Origin: Cyanobium sp. Tous-M-B4
GTDB lineage: Bacteria; Cyanobacteriota; Cyanobacteriia; PCC-6307; Cyanobiaceae
DNA: 51,107 bases
Assembly: GCF_024345395.1 (NCBI RefSeq)
Contig: NZ_JAGQBA010000009.1
Span: forward strand, 1 to 51,107
Reading direction: 5' to 3'
Positions 17,563 to 25,809 of the stretch are shown here, in pieces. The notes beneath the pieces are model-generated. The model saw nothing but the letters and a program-made list of their open reading frames with translations, made no database searches and was not told the DNA's origin. Position 1 is the first letter of the stretch; each line of letters begins with the position of its first letter. The position numbers and the translations under genes were made by a program.

Positions 17563-18014
17563 GGCGGCAGCAGCTCACCTTCAAACACCAGCGGGAAGGG
17601 GTTGCCTTGTGATTGGCCGGTGGCCGCTTGGGCCAGCTGCTCAAAGCGCTCCTGCACCGCCTGCACCGCTTGCGGCGGAATCGCCTTCCAGTGCTCGCGA
17701 TCGACCCAGCGGATCAACAGGGTGCCCTCCTCGGTGGCGGGATCCCAGAGCAGCTGGCGATCGAGAAAGCCCTCCTGCTGGGCCAGCCAGGGTTCCCAGC
17801 TGCCCCGTTCCGCCTCAAGCCAGGCCTGGCGGCCCTCGGCCGGCACCTTCAGGCGCAGGTGTTCCACCACCACCACGTCGTAGGAGCCATCGGGCTCGGC
17901 AAAGGCTGCTCGCACCGGCGCGGCATGGCTGGTAAGCAGCAGCACCAGCGTCACCCCCTGAATCAACAGCAGTCCGATCAGGCTAGAAACCCGGCGCCAG
18001 CGAAGGGGGGTCAC
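17559..18014 (-). CDS. TIGR03792 family protein
   Basis: 151 residues. An N-terminal membrane anchor or signal peptide ([18 protein letters not shown]) is followed by a soluble domain with [40 protein letters not shown] and [18 protein letters not shown], which matches the cyanobacterial TIGR03792 family (antibiotic-monooxygenase-like fold). The function is unknown. The GTG 18014 start overlaps the ispF stop (GTGA). Confidence 0.82.
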   Translation of the reverse strand: MTPLRWRRVSSLIGLLLIQGVTLVLLLTSHAAPVRAAFAEPDGSYDVVVVEHLRLKVPAEGRQAWLEAERGSWEPWLAQQEGFLDRQLLWDPATEEGTLLIRWVDREHWKAIPPQAVQAVQERFEQLAQAATGQSQGNPFPLVFEGELLPP

Positions 18015-18496
18015 GGCTTCTGCAGCAGGACCACGGCGTGGCACGAGATGCCCTCTTCGCGGCCTTCAGGCCCGAGCTGTTCGTTGGTGGTGGCTTTGAC
18101 GCCCACCTGATCGGCTGCCAGGCCCATGCGCGCTGCGATGGCAGAACGCATCGAGGCGATGTGGGGCTTGAGCTTGGGCCGCTCGGCCACTAGCACTGAA
18201 TCCACATTCACCACGCTCCAACCACGCTCCATCACCAGGGCCACCACCTGCTCCAGCAGCTCCAGGCTGTCGGCCCCCTGCCACTGCGGGTCGTCCGGGG
18301 GGAAGTACAGGCCGATGTCGCCTAGGGAAAGGGCCCCCAGCAGGGCGTCCATGATTGCGTGCACCAGCACGTCGGCATCGCTGTGGCCATCAAGCCCCAG
18401 GCCGGCGGGATGCTCCAGCCGCTGGCCGCCCAGGATCAGCGCCCGACCGGGCACCAGCCGGTGGATGTCGTAGCCATTGCCGATGCGGAGTTGCAT
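18011..18496 (-). CDS. ispF: 2-C-methyl-D-erythritol 2,4-cyclodiphosphate synthase
   Basis: 161 residues. It carries the metal-binding [12 protein letters not shown] at the start, then [33 protein letters not shown] and the C-terminal [20 protein letters not shown]. It makes the cyclic diphosphate of the MEP isoprenoid route that supplies carotenoids and phytol. ATG 18496 gives the family's usual N-terminus; earlier starts upstream are not supported. First gene of the ispF-TIGR03792-small ORF-larB unit. Confidence 0.95.
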   Translation of the reverse strand: MQLRIGNGYDIHRLVPGRALILGGQRLEHPAGLGLDGHSDADVLVHAIMDALLGALSLGDIGLYFPPDDPQWQGADSLELLEQVVALVMERGWSVVNVDSVLVAERPKLKPHIASMRSAIAARMGLAADQVGVKATTNEQLGPEGREEGISCHAVVLLQKP

Positions 18497-18540
18497 GGGA
18501 AGCCCTTCACGAGATCCATTGTCCTGTTGGCCGTCTTCCG

Positions 18541-18762
18541 ACCACCAGCTTCTCGCTGAAGTTGTGATTGAAGGCTGGTGGTTCCGAGCCACTCTCCCCA
18601 ACAGCATTGCAGGGCCGCCGCCCGATTCGATGCCGTCAAGGCTCAGCCCCGCACCTGGATGCTGTCCAGCAAAAAGCTGACGGGCTTTGTTGGGGGGAAC
18701 ACCAACTGGTTGGGGCTCACGCCCCAACCGGATCAAGTGGCTGTGAGCAAGGCTTTGCCTTG
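18541..18762. repeat. Cluster of inverted repeats downstream of the first peptide precursor gene
   Basis: Several hairpins in series: ACCACCAGC (18541-18549) with GCTGGTGGT (18574-18582); GTTGG with CCAAC near 18690-18706; GGTTGGGGC (18708-18716), loop TCAC, GCCCCAACC (18721-18729), a perfect 9-bp stem; and CAAGGC (18748-18753), loop TTT, GCCTTG (18757-18762). The last one starts one base after the stop of the minus-strand precursor gene and may end its transcript, though no T-run follows. I see no coding sequence in this gap. Confidence 0.6.
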
Positions 18763-18763
18763 A

Positions 18764-18970
18764 TTAATGGTCAAAACCACCATGGTCGAAAGAGTCAAGT
18801 CCAATTTTAAGCCCTCCTTCTGCTCCATTCTTCCTGCAGTTGACAAGACCTTTCTGCGAGCCTTCTGCCCCAAGGACTCTGCAGTTGTCTTCTAAAACGT
18901 TCGCAGGAACAGCGCCACCAATGATCAGCGCGGCGTCATTATCTTTAATAACTTGCAGATCGACGATCAT
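18764..18970 (-). CDS. Candidate double-glycine leader peptide precursor 1 (Cys repeat type)
   Basis: 68 residues. The first 19 residues (MIVDLQVIKDNDAALIIGG) end in Gly-Gly and have the acidic/hydrophobic spacing of leaders cut by C39 peptidase exporters. The predicted core begins AVPANVLEDN and contains two 15-residue units in tandem, each starting NCR and carrying GAEG at the same spacing, so each unit holds one Cys; a His/Asp/Gly tail follows (DSFDHGGFDH). The ATG has no clear Shine-Dalgarno sequence. It sits about 1 kb from a C39 ABC exporter gene on the opposite strand. It is an inference from leader form and context that this is a secreted peptide. Confidence 0.5.
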   Translation of the reverse strand: MIVDLQVIKDNDAALIIGGAVPANVLEDNCRVLGAEGSQKGLVNCRKNGAEGGLKIGLDSFDHGGFDH

Positions 18971-19197
18971 TGAGGTTGCTTGAAGTTCAAGCTTAATTAT
19001 TAGTATTCGGCAGAGTGCTCAGGCGTTCAGCGTTGATAAACGTTGTATTAATTTTTCCCCTGGGAGCCAGGTGATCGCAAGAATAATTTGTTGGGATCTT
19101 TTCGGGTTGGTGGGCACAACCTAAATGTTCTACCTCCCGCCGCCACCAAGTAGTTCACCACAGGTATTTTTGGGGTCTGCACCAATGAATGCTGGCT

Positions 19198-19230
19198 AGA
19201 CAGCCCCTGCTGTGGGCTTAGGGGCTGTCT
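19198..19230. terminator. Perfect 10-bp hairpin after precursor 2
   Basis: AGACAGCCCC (19198-19207) pairs with GGGGCTGTCT (19221-19230) across a 13-base loop, 17 bases past the stop of the minus-strand precursor gene at 19248. No T-run follows on the minus strand, so it may be a factor-dependent terminator or a transcript-stabilising stem. Confidence 0.55.
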
Positions 19231-19247
19231 TCTCGGTCAGATATCTA

Positions 19248-19541
19248 CTATCCCGGACCGACGGAGTTTCCAGCCGATGCGCCAGCAATAGCAGGATTGG
19301 GTGCAGCATTTACATGCTTCTCGTCCCATATTTCAGAGCCTGGCAGGCTTGAAAAGCCGCCAACATTGAGATCAATAACGGTTGAAGTTCTGCCTTTGAC
19401 AAGGATTTGTGGGGAGTTTAAACCGCTAAACTGCAAGTTGATTCCCGACACATTTTGTGAAGCAGTCACTACAGTAACTCCACCTCCGCTTAGATGCTCT
19501 TCCTCTGAAGGAGAAAGCGCTTCAAAAATTTCGTTCGCCAT
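19248..19541 (-). CDS. Candidate double-glycine leader peptide precursor 2 (97 residues)
   Basis: The leader MANEIFEALSPSEEEHLSGG ends in a run of glycines, as in C39-cleaved leaders (conserved hydrophobic and acidic positions before Gly-Gly). The core has no Cys; it is rich in Val, Ser, Gly and Asn (VTVVTASQNVSGINLQF, then a Gly/Ala/Pro-rich tail ending VGPG), suggesting a beta-rich or flexible secreted protein. ATG 19541 is preceded by AGAGGTG at a good distance, which supports it over the in-frame start at 19550. It lies 0.4 kb from the exporter gene, divergent from it. Confidence 0.6.
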   Translation of the reverse strand: MANEIFEALSPSEEEHLSGGGVTVVTASQNVSGINLQFSGLNSPQILVKGRTSTVIDLNVGGFSSLPGSEIWDEKHVNAAPNPAIAGASAGNSVGPG

Positions 19542-19949
19542 TGCTGGCACCTCTAAGGGTTGAGTGGGAGCGATTCGATCGCCCTTACATTCCTTATCAT
19601 AGCTGGCACCGCGATATCGGTAACCAGTTGCAGGCAGCCTCCCTCACTTCGCGCCCGCGCAAGTACTCCAGCAAGGACATCAACCGGCCGCAACACCCGA
19701 AGGGGAGGGTGTCAGTGGTGCCGGCATAAACGTTCTGAGACTGAACATCTAGTTCATGCTTCGCCCTCGCTACCAGGCCAGCCACCTGGGTCTCGAGCCG
19801 GCCGAGTCGTGACTCTGTAGAGGTGCCTGCGAGTGCTTGTGCTGGTTGGAGGTGGAGGTTTCTGCCCAACCTCGCCATCATGTCCCCAACATCCGAGGGG
19901 CTCTGCCCGAATTGATGCCACCCAGGCTCACCCCCGCTCCGCTCCTGTC
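19542..19949. other. Spacer between precursor 2 and the exporter gene
   Basis: The divergent control region of precursor 2 and the exporter should lie here. A minus-strand frame of 94 codons (19597-19881) and several shorter ones are open, but none shows a leader, a known motif or a ribosome-binding site. The exporter frame itself is open back to 19833. No promoter is clear enough to call. Confidence 0.45.
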
Positions 19950-22100
19950 GTGACGCGCTACGCCTGCGTCCAGCAGCACGCCGAGGAGGATTGCGGCGCC
20001 GCCTGCGTTGCCACCGTGGCGCGCCAGTACGGCCACCGGCTCAGCATGCCGAGGGTGCGCGAACAGGTGGGCACCGGTAGCGGCGGCACCACCTTGCTGG
20101 GTCTGCGCCGTGGTGCTGAGGCCTGCGGTTTCCATGCCCGCCCTGTGCGGGCCAGTGCTGAATTGCTGGATCAGCTCGAGGCCATTCCCCTGCCCGCGAT
20201 CTGCCATTGGCGTGGCAACCACTGGGTGGTGCTCCATGGCCGCGTCGGCAAGCGCTATGTGATCGCCGATCCCGCAGTGGGGCTCCAGCGCCTCAGCCGC
20301 CAAGAACTCGAGGCCGGCTGGGGCAACCGGGTGATGCTGTTGCTGGAGCCCAACCACGCCCGGCTGCAGCAGCACCAGCAGGACGCCCCCCAGCGGGCCT
20401 GGTGGCAGCTGCTGCAGCAGGTGGGCCCCCATCGGGGCTTGGTGCTGCAGGCCCTGCTGATCAACGGGGCGGTGGGCCTGCTCGCCTTGGCGATGCCGCT
20501 CTTGATGCAGCTGCTCACCGACGACGTGCTGGTGCGCCGCGACAGCCAGCTACTGGCCAGTCTGGGGCTGGCGATGCTGCTGCTGTTTGGTTTTCGCAAC
20601 CTTCTCAGCCTGATCCAGGGCCATCTAGTGGGTCATTTCGCCCAGCGCCTTCAGCTGGGCATGGAACTGAATTACGGCGATCGGCTGTTCCAGCTGCCGA
20701 TGACCTACTTCGACAGCCACCGCAGCGGCGAGGTGGTGAGTCGCGTTGCTGATGTGGCCCACGTGAATCAGCTGATTGGCACGCTCGTGTTGGGGTTGCC
20801 CAGTCAGCTGTTCATCGCCCTGATTTCCCTGGTCGTGATGGTGAGCTATAGCGCGCGCCTCAGCCTCGCGGCCCTGCTCTCCTTTCTGGTCGTGATCGGC
20901 GTCAACCTGGCCTTCCTGCCGGCGTTGCAGCAGCACACCCGCCGCTTGATCGTGGAGTCGGCGGATAACCAGGGCTTCCTGGTGGAGTCGTTCCGGGCGG
21001 CCCAGGTGCTGAAAACCAGCGAGGCCAGCCCCCAGGTGTGGCAGGAGGTGCAGGGCAACTTCGGCCGCCTGGCCCGTCTGCGCTGGCTCACCCAGCAGCT
21101 GCAGTTGTTCGGCAGTACCAGCACCAGCTTCCTTGGCAATGCCACCAACCTGGCGGTGCTCTGGTACGGCAGCAGTTTCGTGATCGCCGGCGAGCTCAGC
21201 ATCGGCCAGCTGCTGGCCTTCAACGGCATGGCCCTAAATGTGTTGGCCTTTCTGGCGGGCCTGGTGGCCTTCGCCAGTGATGGGGTGTCCGCCCAGGTTG
21301 TGATCCAACGCCTGTCGGACGTGCTCGAGGGCACGGTGGAGGATCCCGCCGGTGCCACCAAGCCCTGGGTGGCCCTGCCCGGCGATGGCGATCTGGTGTG
21401 CCGGGATCTGAGCTTCCACCACGCCGGCCGGGTGGAGCTGCTGGATCACTTCAGCCTCACCATCCCCGGCGGGCGTTGCACGGCCCTGATCGGCGAATCG
21501 GGTTGCGGTAAAAGCACCCTGGTGAAGTTGCTGGCGGGCCTCTACCCCGCCCAGGCCGGCACCATCCACTACGGCCCCTACGGCCAGAAGGACCTGGCGC
21601 TTGATTGCCTGCGGCGTCAGGTGTGCCTGGTGCCCCAGGAAGCCCAGTTCTTCAACCGCTCGATCCTGGACAACTTCCGCCTGGTGTATCCCCAGGTGGG
21701 TTTCGATCAGGTGGTGCAGGCCTGCCAGCAGGCCCTCGCCGATGACTTCATCCGCGAGCTGCCCGATGGCTATCAGACGGTGCTGGGCGAATTCGGCGCC
21801 AACCTTTCCGGCGGCCAGCGCCAGCGCCTTGCCATCGCCCGGGCCCTGGTGGGCCAGCCGGCGGTGCTGATTCTCGATGAAGCCACCGCGGCCCTAGATC
21901 CGGTGCTGGAGCGCCGCCTGATGGATCGCCTGCTAGCGCAGCGCCAGGGGCTCACCACCGTGATGGTGAGCCACCGCCCTGGGGTGATCCTGCGCTGCGA
22001 TTGGGTGGTGTATCTCGAGCAGGGTCAGGTGCGTTTTGAGGGGCCGCCCGAGGCCATGGCCAGCTCCGAAACCCTCGCCCCCTACGTGTTGCCGGCATGA
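19950..22100 (+). CDS. Peptidase C39-containing ABC exporter (PCAT/T1SS type)
   Basis: 716 residues from GTG 19950. The N-terminal C39 peptidase has the catalytic Cys in HAEEDCGAACVATVARQYG, the His in GNHWVVLHG and the Asp in VIADPAVG. About six membrane helices follow (for example ALLINGAVGLLALAMPLLMQ). The nucleotide-binding domain has Walker A GESGCGKST, signature LSGGQRQRLAIARAL, Walker B AVLILDEATAALD and an H-loop VSHRP. Such proteins cut substrate leaders after Gly-Gly and export the core. The frame is open to 19833, but residues before VTRYACVQQ look non-coding. The stop overlaps the next ATG. All catalytic residues are present, so it should be active. Confidence 0.9.
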   Translation: MTRYACVQQHAEEDCGAACVATVARQYGHRLSMPRVREQVGTGSGGTTLLGLRRGAEACGFHARPVRASAELLDQLEAIPLPAICHWRGNHWVVLHGRVGKRYVIADPAVGLQRLSRQELEAGWGNRVMLLLEPNHARLQQHQQDAPQRAWWQLLQQVGPHRGLVLQALLINGAVGLLALAMPLLMQLLTDDVLVRRDSQLLASLGLAMLLLFGFRNLLSLIQGHLVGHFAQRLQLGMELNYGDRLFQLPMTYFDSHRSGEVVSRVADVAHVNQLIGTLVLGLPSQLFIALISLVVMVSYSARLSLAALLSFLVVIGVNLAFLPALQQHTRRLIVESADNQGFLVESFRAAQVLKTSEASPQVWQEVQGNFGRLARLRWLTQQLQLFGSTSTSFLGNATNLAVLWYGSSFVIAGELSIGQLLAFNGMALNVLAFLAGLVAFASDGVSAQVVIQRLSDVLEGTVEDPAGATKPWVALPGDGDLVCRDLSFHHAGRVELLDHFSLTIPGGRCTALIGESGCGKSTLVKLLAGLYPAQAGTIHYGPYGQKDLALDCLRRQVCLVPQEAQFFNRSILDNFRLVYPQVGFDQVVQACQQALADDFIRELPDGYQTVLGEFGANLSGGQRQRLAIARALVGQPAVLILDEATAALDPVLERRLMDRLLAQRQGLTTVMVSHRPGVILRCDWVVYLEQGQVRFEGPPEAMASSETLAPYVLPA

Positions 22101-23263
22101 CCCACCCAACCGACAGTCCTTTGGTTCGCGCCACGCCGGTGCCGCCCCTGGCCCAGCGCCAGGAGGCCCTGGAGCTCCAGGAAGCCACCCTCAACGATTT
22201 CCTGCCGCCGGTGCGGCCGTGGGTGCAGGCCAGCGGCTGGGTTCTGGTGGGCGGCCTGGTGGCGGCGGTAGCGGTCATGGCGGTGTGGCCCTATCGCGTG
22301 GTGGTGCGGGGCAGCGGCCTGGTGCGGCCAGCGGGGGAAACCAGCGTGGTCAACGCCCCTCTCGCCGGTGTGGTGCGCAGCCTGGCGGTGCGCCAGAACC
22401 AGAGCGTGCGCCGGGGCCAGCTCCTGGCCGTGCTCGATCCCAGCAACCTCCAGGGCCGCCAGCAGGCCCTGGGCGAGGGTGGCCAGGGCCTTGCTGAGCA
22501 GCGCCAGGCTTTGGTGCTGCAGGGCGAAGCGGCGGTGGCGACGGCCGAGCAGGAGGTGGCTAAGGCCCAGGCGGCGTTGCGGCTGGCTGCCACCGAAGCC
22601 AGTCGCTACCAGCAGTTGGTGGCTAGTGGTGCCGGATCGGTGCAACAGATGGAGGAGAAGCAGGCGGCCTACAGCGTCTCCCAGGCGAATTTGGCCCAGG
22701 CTCGCCGGGCGGTGGCGCAGCAGCGCTCGCGCAATGGGGTGGAGCAGGCCCAGCTGAACCGCCAGCTCAGCTCCAATCAGGCCGATCTCCGCCAGGTGGG
22801 TCGCGACCTGGCGGGCACCGAGGTGCGCGCCCCGGTGGATGGGGTGGTGCTGAGCCTGGCGCTGCGCAACCCCCGCCAGGTGGTGGCCCAGGGCCAGGAG
22901 CTGGCGCGCATCGCCCCCAGCGGCGGCGGCCTGGTGGGGCGGGTGCTGGTGCCTGGCCAGGAGATCAGCAGCCTGCGCCCCGGCCAGCGGGCCGACCTGA
23001 AGGTGGCCGGCTGTCCTTACCCCGATTACGGCACGCTGCCTGCACGGGTGCAGGCCGTGGCCCCCGATGCCACAGGCGCCGCCGGGTCAAATGGTGCCAG
23101 GGCTTTTGAGGTGACGCTGCAGTTCGATCGCTCCGAGCTGCAGGCCGGCGGACGCAGCTGCGGCCTCCAGCAGGGCATGGAGCTGGAGGCGGCCATCACC
23201 ACCCAGCAGGAGACCGTGCTGGCGTTTGTGTTGCGCAAGGCGCGCCTTTGGGTGGGGCGTTAA
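22097..23263 (+). CDS. HlyD-family periplasmic adaptor of the peptide exporter
   Basis: 388 residues. Soluble N-terminus, one membrane span (GWVLVGGLVAAVAVMAVW), a first lipoyl half (VVNAPLAGVVRSLAVRQNQS), a long coiled-coil hairpin (about 105-230, Gln/Ala/Glu-rich), and the second lipoyl half (VRAPVDGVVLSLALR). It bridges the ABC exporter to an outer-membrane TolC-like channel, which is not encoded here. Its ATG overlaps the exporter stop as ATGA, so the two are made together. Confidence 0.9.
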   Translation: MTHPTDSPLVRATPVPPLAQRQEALELQEATLNDFLPPVRPWVQASGWVLVGGLVAAVAVMAVWPYRVVVRGSGLVRPAGETSVVNAPLAGVVRSLAVRQNQSVRRGQLLAVLDPSNLQGRQQALGEGGQGLAEQRQALVLQGEAAVATAEQEVAKAQAALRLAATEASRYQQLVASGAGSVQQMEEKQAAYSVSQANLAQARRAVAQQRSRNGVEQAQLNRQLSSNQADLRQVGRDLAGTEVRAPVDGVVLSLALRNPRQVVAQGQELARIAPSGGGLVGRVLVPGQEISSLRPGQRADLKVAGCPYPDYGTLPARVQAVAPDATGAAGSNGARAFEVTLQFDRSELQAGGRSCGLQQGMELEAAITTQQETVLAFVLRKARLWVGR

Positions 23264-23318
23264 GGCGGTTCTTGGCGGGGTCTATCAGGATGGAACGTGC
23301 CAGGATCAGTACCTGCGG

Positions 23319-24044
23319 TTGGACATCACGCCCTGTTTGCAGGAACTGCAGGCGAATCGCGGCATGTTGACCAGCTGGCTCGCCAGCATGCCGCCGTCCG
23401 CCGGAGTGGTGCTGGCCATGGGCAATCCCATGGCCTTGCTGGGTCTGGGGTTGCTCCTGGGTGGCCCCCGGTTCCCCGTTGCGGCGGCAACGGGTGAGGC
23501 GGAGGCGTTGAGGCTGTTGGGCTCGAGCAAGGCCGACCTGCTGATCTGTGCCAACGACCTCGATCAGGGCCAAATCTCTTCATTGATCGAGGCAGCACGC
23601 AGGCGGGTGGAGGGATTGCGGGTGGTGCTGATCCTGACCGTGTTGCCGGTCCATCTCAGCGACATGGATTGGCAGTGGGTGGATGTGGTGGTTTGCCGCG
23701 ATGATCTTGTTGCGGATAAGGCTCCCCTGCAGCAGGCGGCCATGGCTTTGGCGAAGGGCCAGCGCTTCATCAGTTCGAGCACACGACGCATCCTGGCCGC
23801 CGAGCCTGGCTTGGGAGAAGCGGTGAGGCCGATCAATCTCACCCCCCGTGAGAACGAGGTGTTGAGGGGGATCCTGCAGGGGCAGAGTGATCGCCAGATT
23901 GCGGAGGCCCTGGCTGTGACCTTGGCCACGGTTCGCGATCATGGCCAGAACATCCGGCGCAAGTTTGGCGTTGGCAGTCGCAATGAGCTGCTGGGCATGG
24001 CTTTGCGCCGCTCCATGGGTCGCCGCAGCTGGCTGCGCTTTTGA
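23319..24044 (+). CDS. LuxR/NarL-type regulator with receiver-like N-terminus
   Basis: About 241 residues from TTG 23319 (MDITPCLQELQANRG); the frame is open to 23226, and ATG 23364 is another option. The C-terminal HTH is clear: LTPRENEVLRGILQGQSDRQ, then VRDHGQNIRRKFGVGSRNEL. The N-terminal domain resembles a receiver (ADLLICANDLDQG) but the phosphorylation pattern is weak. It follows the adaptor on the same strand and probably controls this export locus. Confidence 0.82.
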   Translation: MDITPCLQELQANRGMLTSWLASMPPSAGVVLAMGNPMALLGLGLLLGGPRFPVAAATGEAEALRLLGSSKADLLICANDLDQGQISSLIEAARRRVEGLRVVLILTVLPVHLSDMDWQWVDVVVCRDDLVADKAPLQQAAMALAKGQRFISSSTRRILAAEPGLGEAVRPINLTPRENEVLRGILQGQSDRQIAEALAVTLATVRDHGQNIRRKFGVGSRNELLGMALRRSMGRRSWLRF

Positions 24045-24195
24045 GCACCCCCTACAAAGTTGGGGCATCTGGCGATCGCGGAGATCGGATCGGCCGTTGC
24101 GCGTTTATGAATGAATCAGGTGTGCAGCCGTTGAAGTGCCCATAACGGACACTGATCCATGGCAACCCACTTTCGTTCCTAACTCTGTAACGGCA

Positions 24196-24417
24196 ATGTC
24201 ACTTTTTGAGCCTCTGCATTCGGAAGCCTGTCAAGCCATTGTTGGTGGCGACGGCCATAAGCTTTTAACTGATAAGCCTAGTGATTTTTACCTTATAAGC
24301 ACTACTAACTATGGCCAATACAATACATCTGGTCCTGTGACTCCGCTGTCAAATCCCTCCAAGGTTTATGGCGTTCTTGGCACTAATTACGGGCTTTGGG
24401 TGAAGAAGCCTGCTTAA
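24196..24417 (+). CDS. Candidate double-glycine leader peptide precursor 3
   Basis: 73 residues. The leader MSLFEPLHSEACQAIVGG ends in Gly-Gly, followed by a Tyr/Asn/Ser/Thr-rich core with two TNYG motifs (STTNYGQYNTSG and LGTNYGLWVKKPA) and no Cys. The frame is open upstream to 24136 with a GTG, but the short leader start fits C39 substrates better. It lies 151 bp downstream of the regulator gene on the same strand, and the local sequence is AT-richer than the exporter genes. Confidence 0.6.
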   Translation: MSLFEPLHSEACQAIVGGDGHKLLTDKPSDFYLISTTNYGQYNTSGPVTPLSNPSKVYGVLGTNYGLWVKKPA

Positions 24418-24426
24418 TTGCTTATC

Positions 24427-24852
24427 TCAGTCTTCCGGTGACCCCAGCACCTGCAGCTGATTGCCCTCGCGGCCCAGCACGGTCACGGCCGCACCTGGGC
24501 TGAGGGCTTGGCTGCTGCCCAGGTTGACGGCGCTCCAGCTCTGGCCGTGCCAGCGCACCCGACCCGTATCGCTGCCGTTGAAGCCACTGAGCACCGTGGC
24601 GGTTTCCGCAGGCGGCAGGCTGCGGTGCCGCTGCCGTGCCGACCAGCGCCGCAGACCCAGCACCCCCAGGCCGGTGAGGCCCGCCAGTAGGCCTAGCTGC
24701 AGCAGGGGCGGCAGGGGAAACCATGCCGTCACCACTGACAACACCAGGGCCACCACCGCTGCCGGCAACAGCCCATCCACCTCGGCCCCCGCCAGGGCAA
24801 GCAGCAGCAGGCCGGTGGCCAGCAGCAGCCAGAGGAGCGACACGGGAGCCAT
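24427..24852 (-). CDS. NfeD-like membrane protein
   Basis: 141 residues. Three to four hydrophobic helices at the N-terminus (LLWLLLATGLLLLALAG, LPAAVVALVLSVVTAWFPLP, LQLGLLAGLTGLGVLGL) and a small OB-fold-like domain at the C-terminus (GRVRWHGQSWSAV, AAVTVLGREGNQLQVL). Short NfeD proteins typically pair with SPFH/stomatin-like proteins, and here the divergent neighbour at 24928 is exactly such a protein. Confidence 0.85.
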   Translation of the reverse strand: MAPVSLLWLLLATGLLLLALAGAEVDGLLPAAVVALVLSVVTAWFPLPPLLQLGLLAGLTGLGVLGLRRWSARQRHRSLPPAETATVLSGFNGSDTGRVRWHGQSWSAVNLGSSQALSPGAAVTVLGREGNQLQVLGSPED

Positions 24853-24927
24853 GGCGGCGCGGCGGGTGGGGGTGGTTCAGCTCACCCATGCTGACTAGCG
24901 TTGGTATGTCATGCTCGGATTCCTGCC

Positions 24928-25809
24928 GTGGAAGCTCTGCTCTCCCTGCCCGCCTTGGTGCTGATGGCCCTGCTCGGCGTCAGCAGCGTCAAGGTCACCA
25001 GCGGCGGCCAGTCGCGCCTGGTTGAGCGCCTTGGCAAGTACGACCGCCAGCTGCAGCCGGGCCTCTCCTTGGTGCTGCCGGTGCTGGAGAAGGTGGTGAG
25101 CCACGAATCGCTCAAGGAGCGGGTGCTCGATATTCCGCCCCAGCAGTGCATCACCCGCGACAACGTCGGCATCGAGGTGGATGCGGTTGTGTATTGGCAG
25201 CTGCTGGAGCACGCCCGCGCCTACTACGCCGTCGACAATCTGCAGGCGGCCATGGTGAACCTGGTGCTCACCCAGATCCGGGCCGAGATGGGCAAGCTCG
25301 ACCTCGACCAAACCTTCACCACCCGCCAGGAGGTGAATGAGGTGCTGATGAAGGAGCTGGATCAGGCCACCGATCCCTGGGGCGTGAAGGTGACTCGGGT
25401 GGAATTGCGCGATATCCAGCCATCCCGTGGCGTGCAGCAGGCGATGGAGCAGCAGATGACAGCTGAGCGGGAGAAGCGGGCGGCGATCCTGCGTTCGGAA
25501 GGCGAGCGCGACTCCCAGGTAAATGCGGCCCGGGGCCGGGCGGAGGCCCTGCTGCTGGATGCCGAAGCCCAGGCCAAGCAGCAGACCCTGCTGGCCCAGG
25601 CCAGGGCCGATGCGGCCAGTCGGCTGGCCGAGGCGATGCAGGCCAACCCCCAGGCCGCCGAGGCGATGCGTTTGCTGCTGGCCGGCGACTGGATGGCGAT
25701 GGGCGAGCAGATGGCTCAGGCTCCTGGAGGCAGTGTGCTGATGGTGGATCCCCAGAGCCCGGCAGCCCTACTTACGGCTTTGCGGGGTCTGCAGCAGGGT
25801 CAGGGTTGA
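24928..25809 (+). CDS. SPFH/band-7 (stomatin-like) membrane protein
   Basis: 293 residues from GTG 24928. One N-terminal membrane segment ([15 protein letters not shown]), then the SPFH domain ([40 protein letters not shown]-like segment) and a long coiled-coil ([18 protein letters not shown], then Ala/Glu/Gln-rich). Family members form ring scaffolds on membranes and influence protease action. TTG 24901 is an alternative start. The end overlaps the YbjQ gene tail to tail by 10 bp. Confidence 0.9.
   Translation: MEALLSLPALVLMALLGVSSVKVTSGGQSRLVERLGKYDRQLQPGLSLVLPVLEKVVSHESLKERVLDIPPQQCITRDNVGIEVDAVVYWQLLEHARAYYAVDNLQAAMVNLVLTQIRAEMGKLDLDQTFTTRQEVNEVLMKELDQATDPWGVKVTRVELRDIQPSRGVQQAMEQQMTAEREKRAAILRSEGERDSQVNAARGRAEALLLDAEAQAKQQTLLAQARADAASRLAEAMQANPQAAEAMRLLLAGDWMAMGEQMAQAPGGSVLMVDPQSPAALLTALRGLQQGQG

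Noticed and set aside
19597-19881. Minus-strand frame of 94 codons before the exporter, considered as a fourth precursor
   Set aside because: No leader ending in Gly-Gly and no recognisable domain; it overlaps the likely control region.
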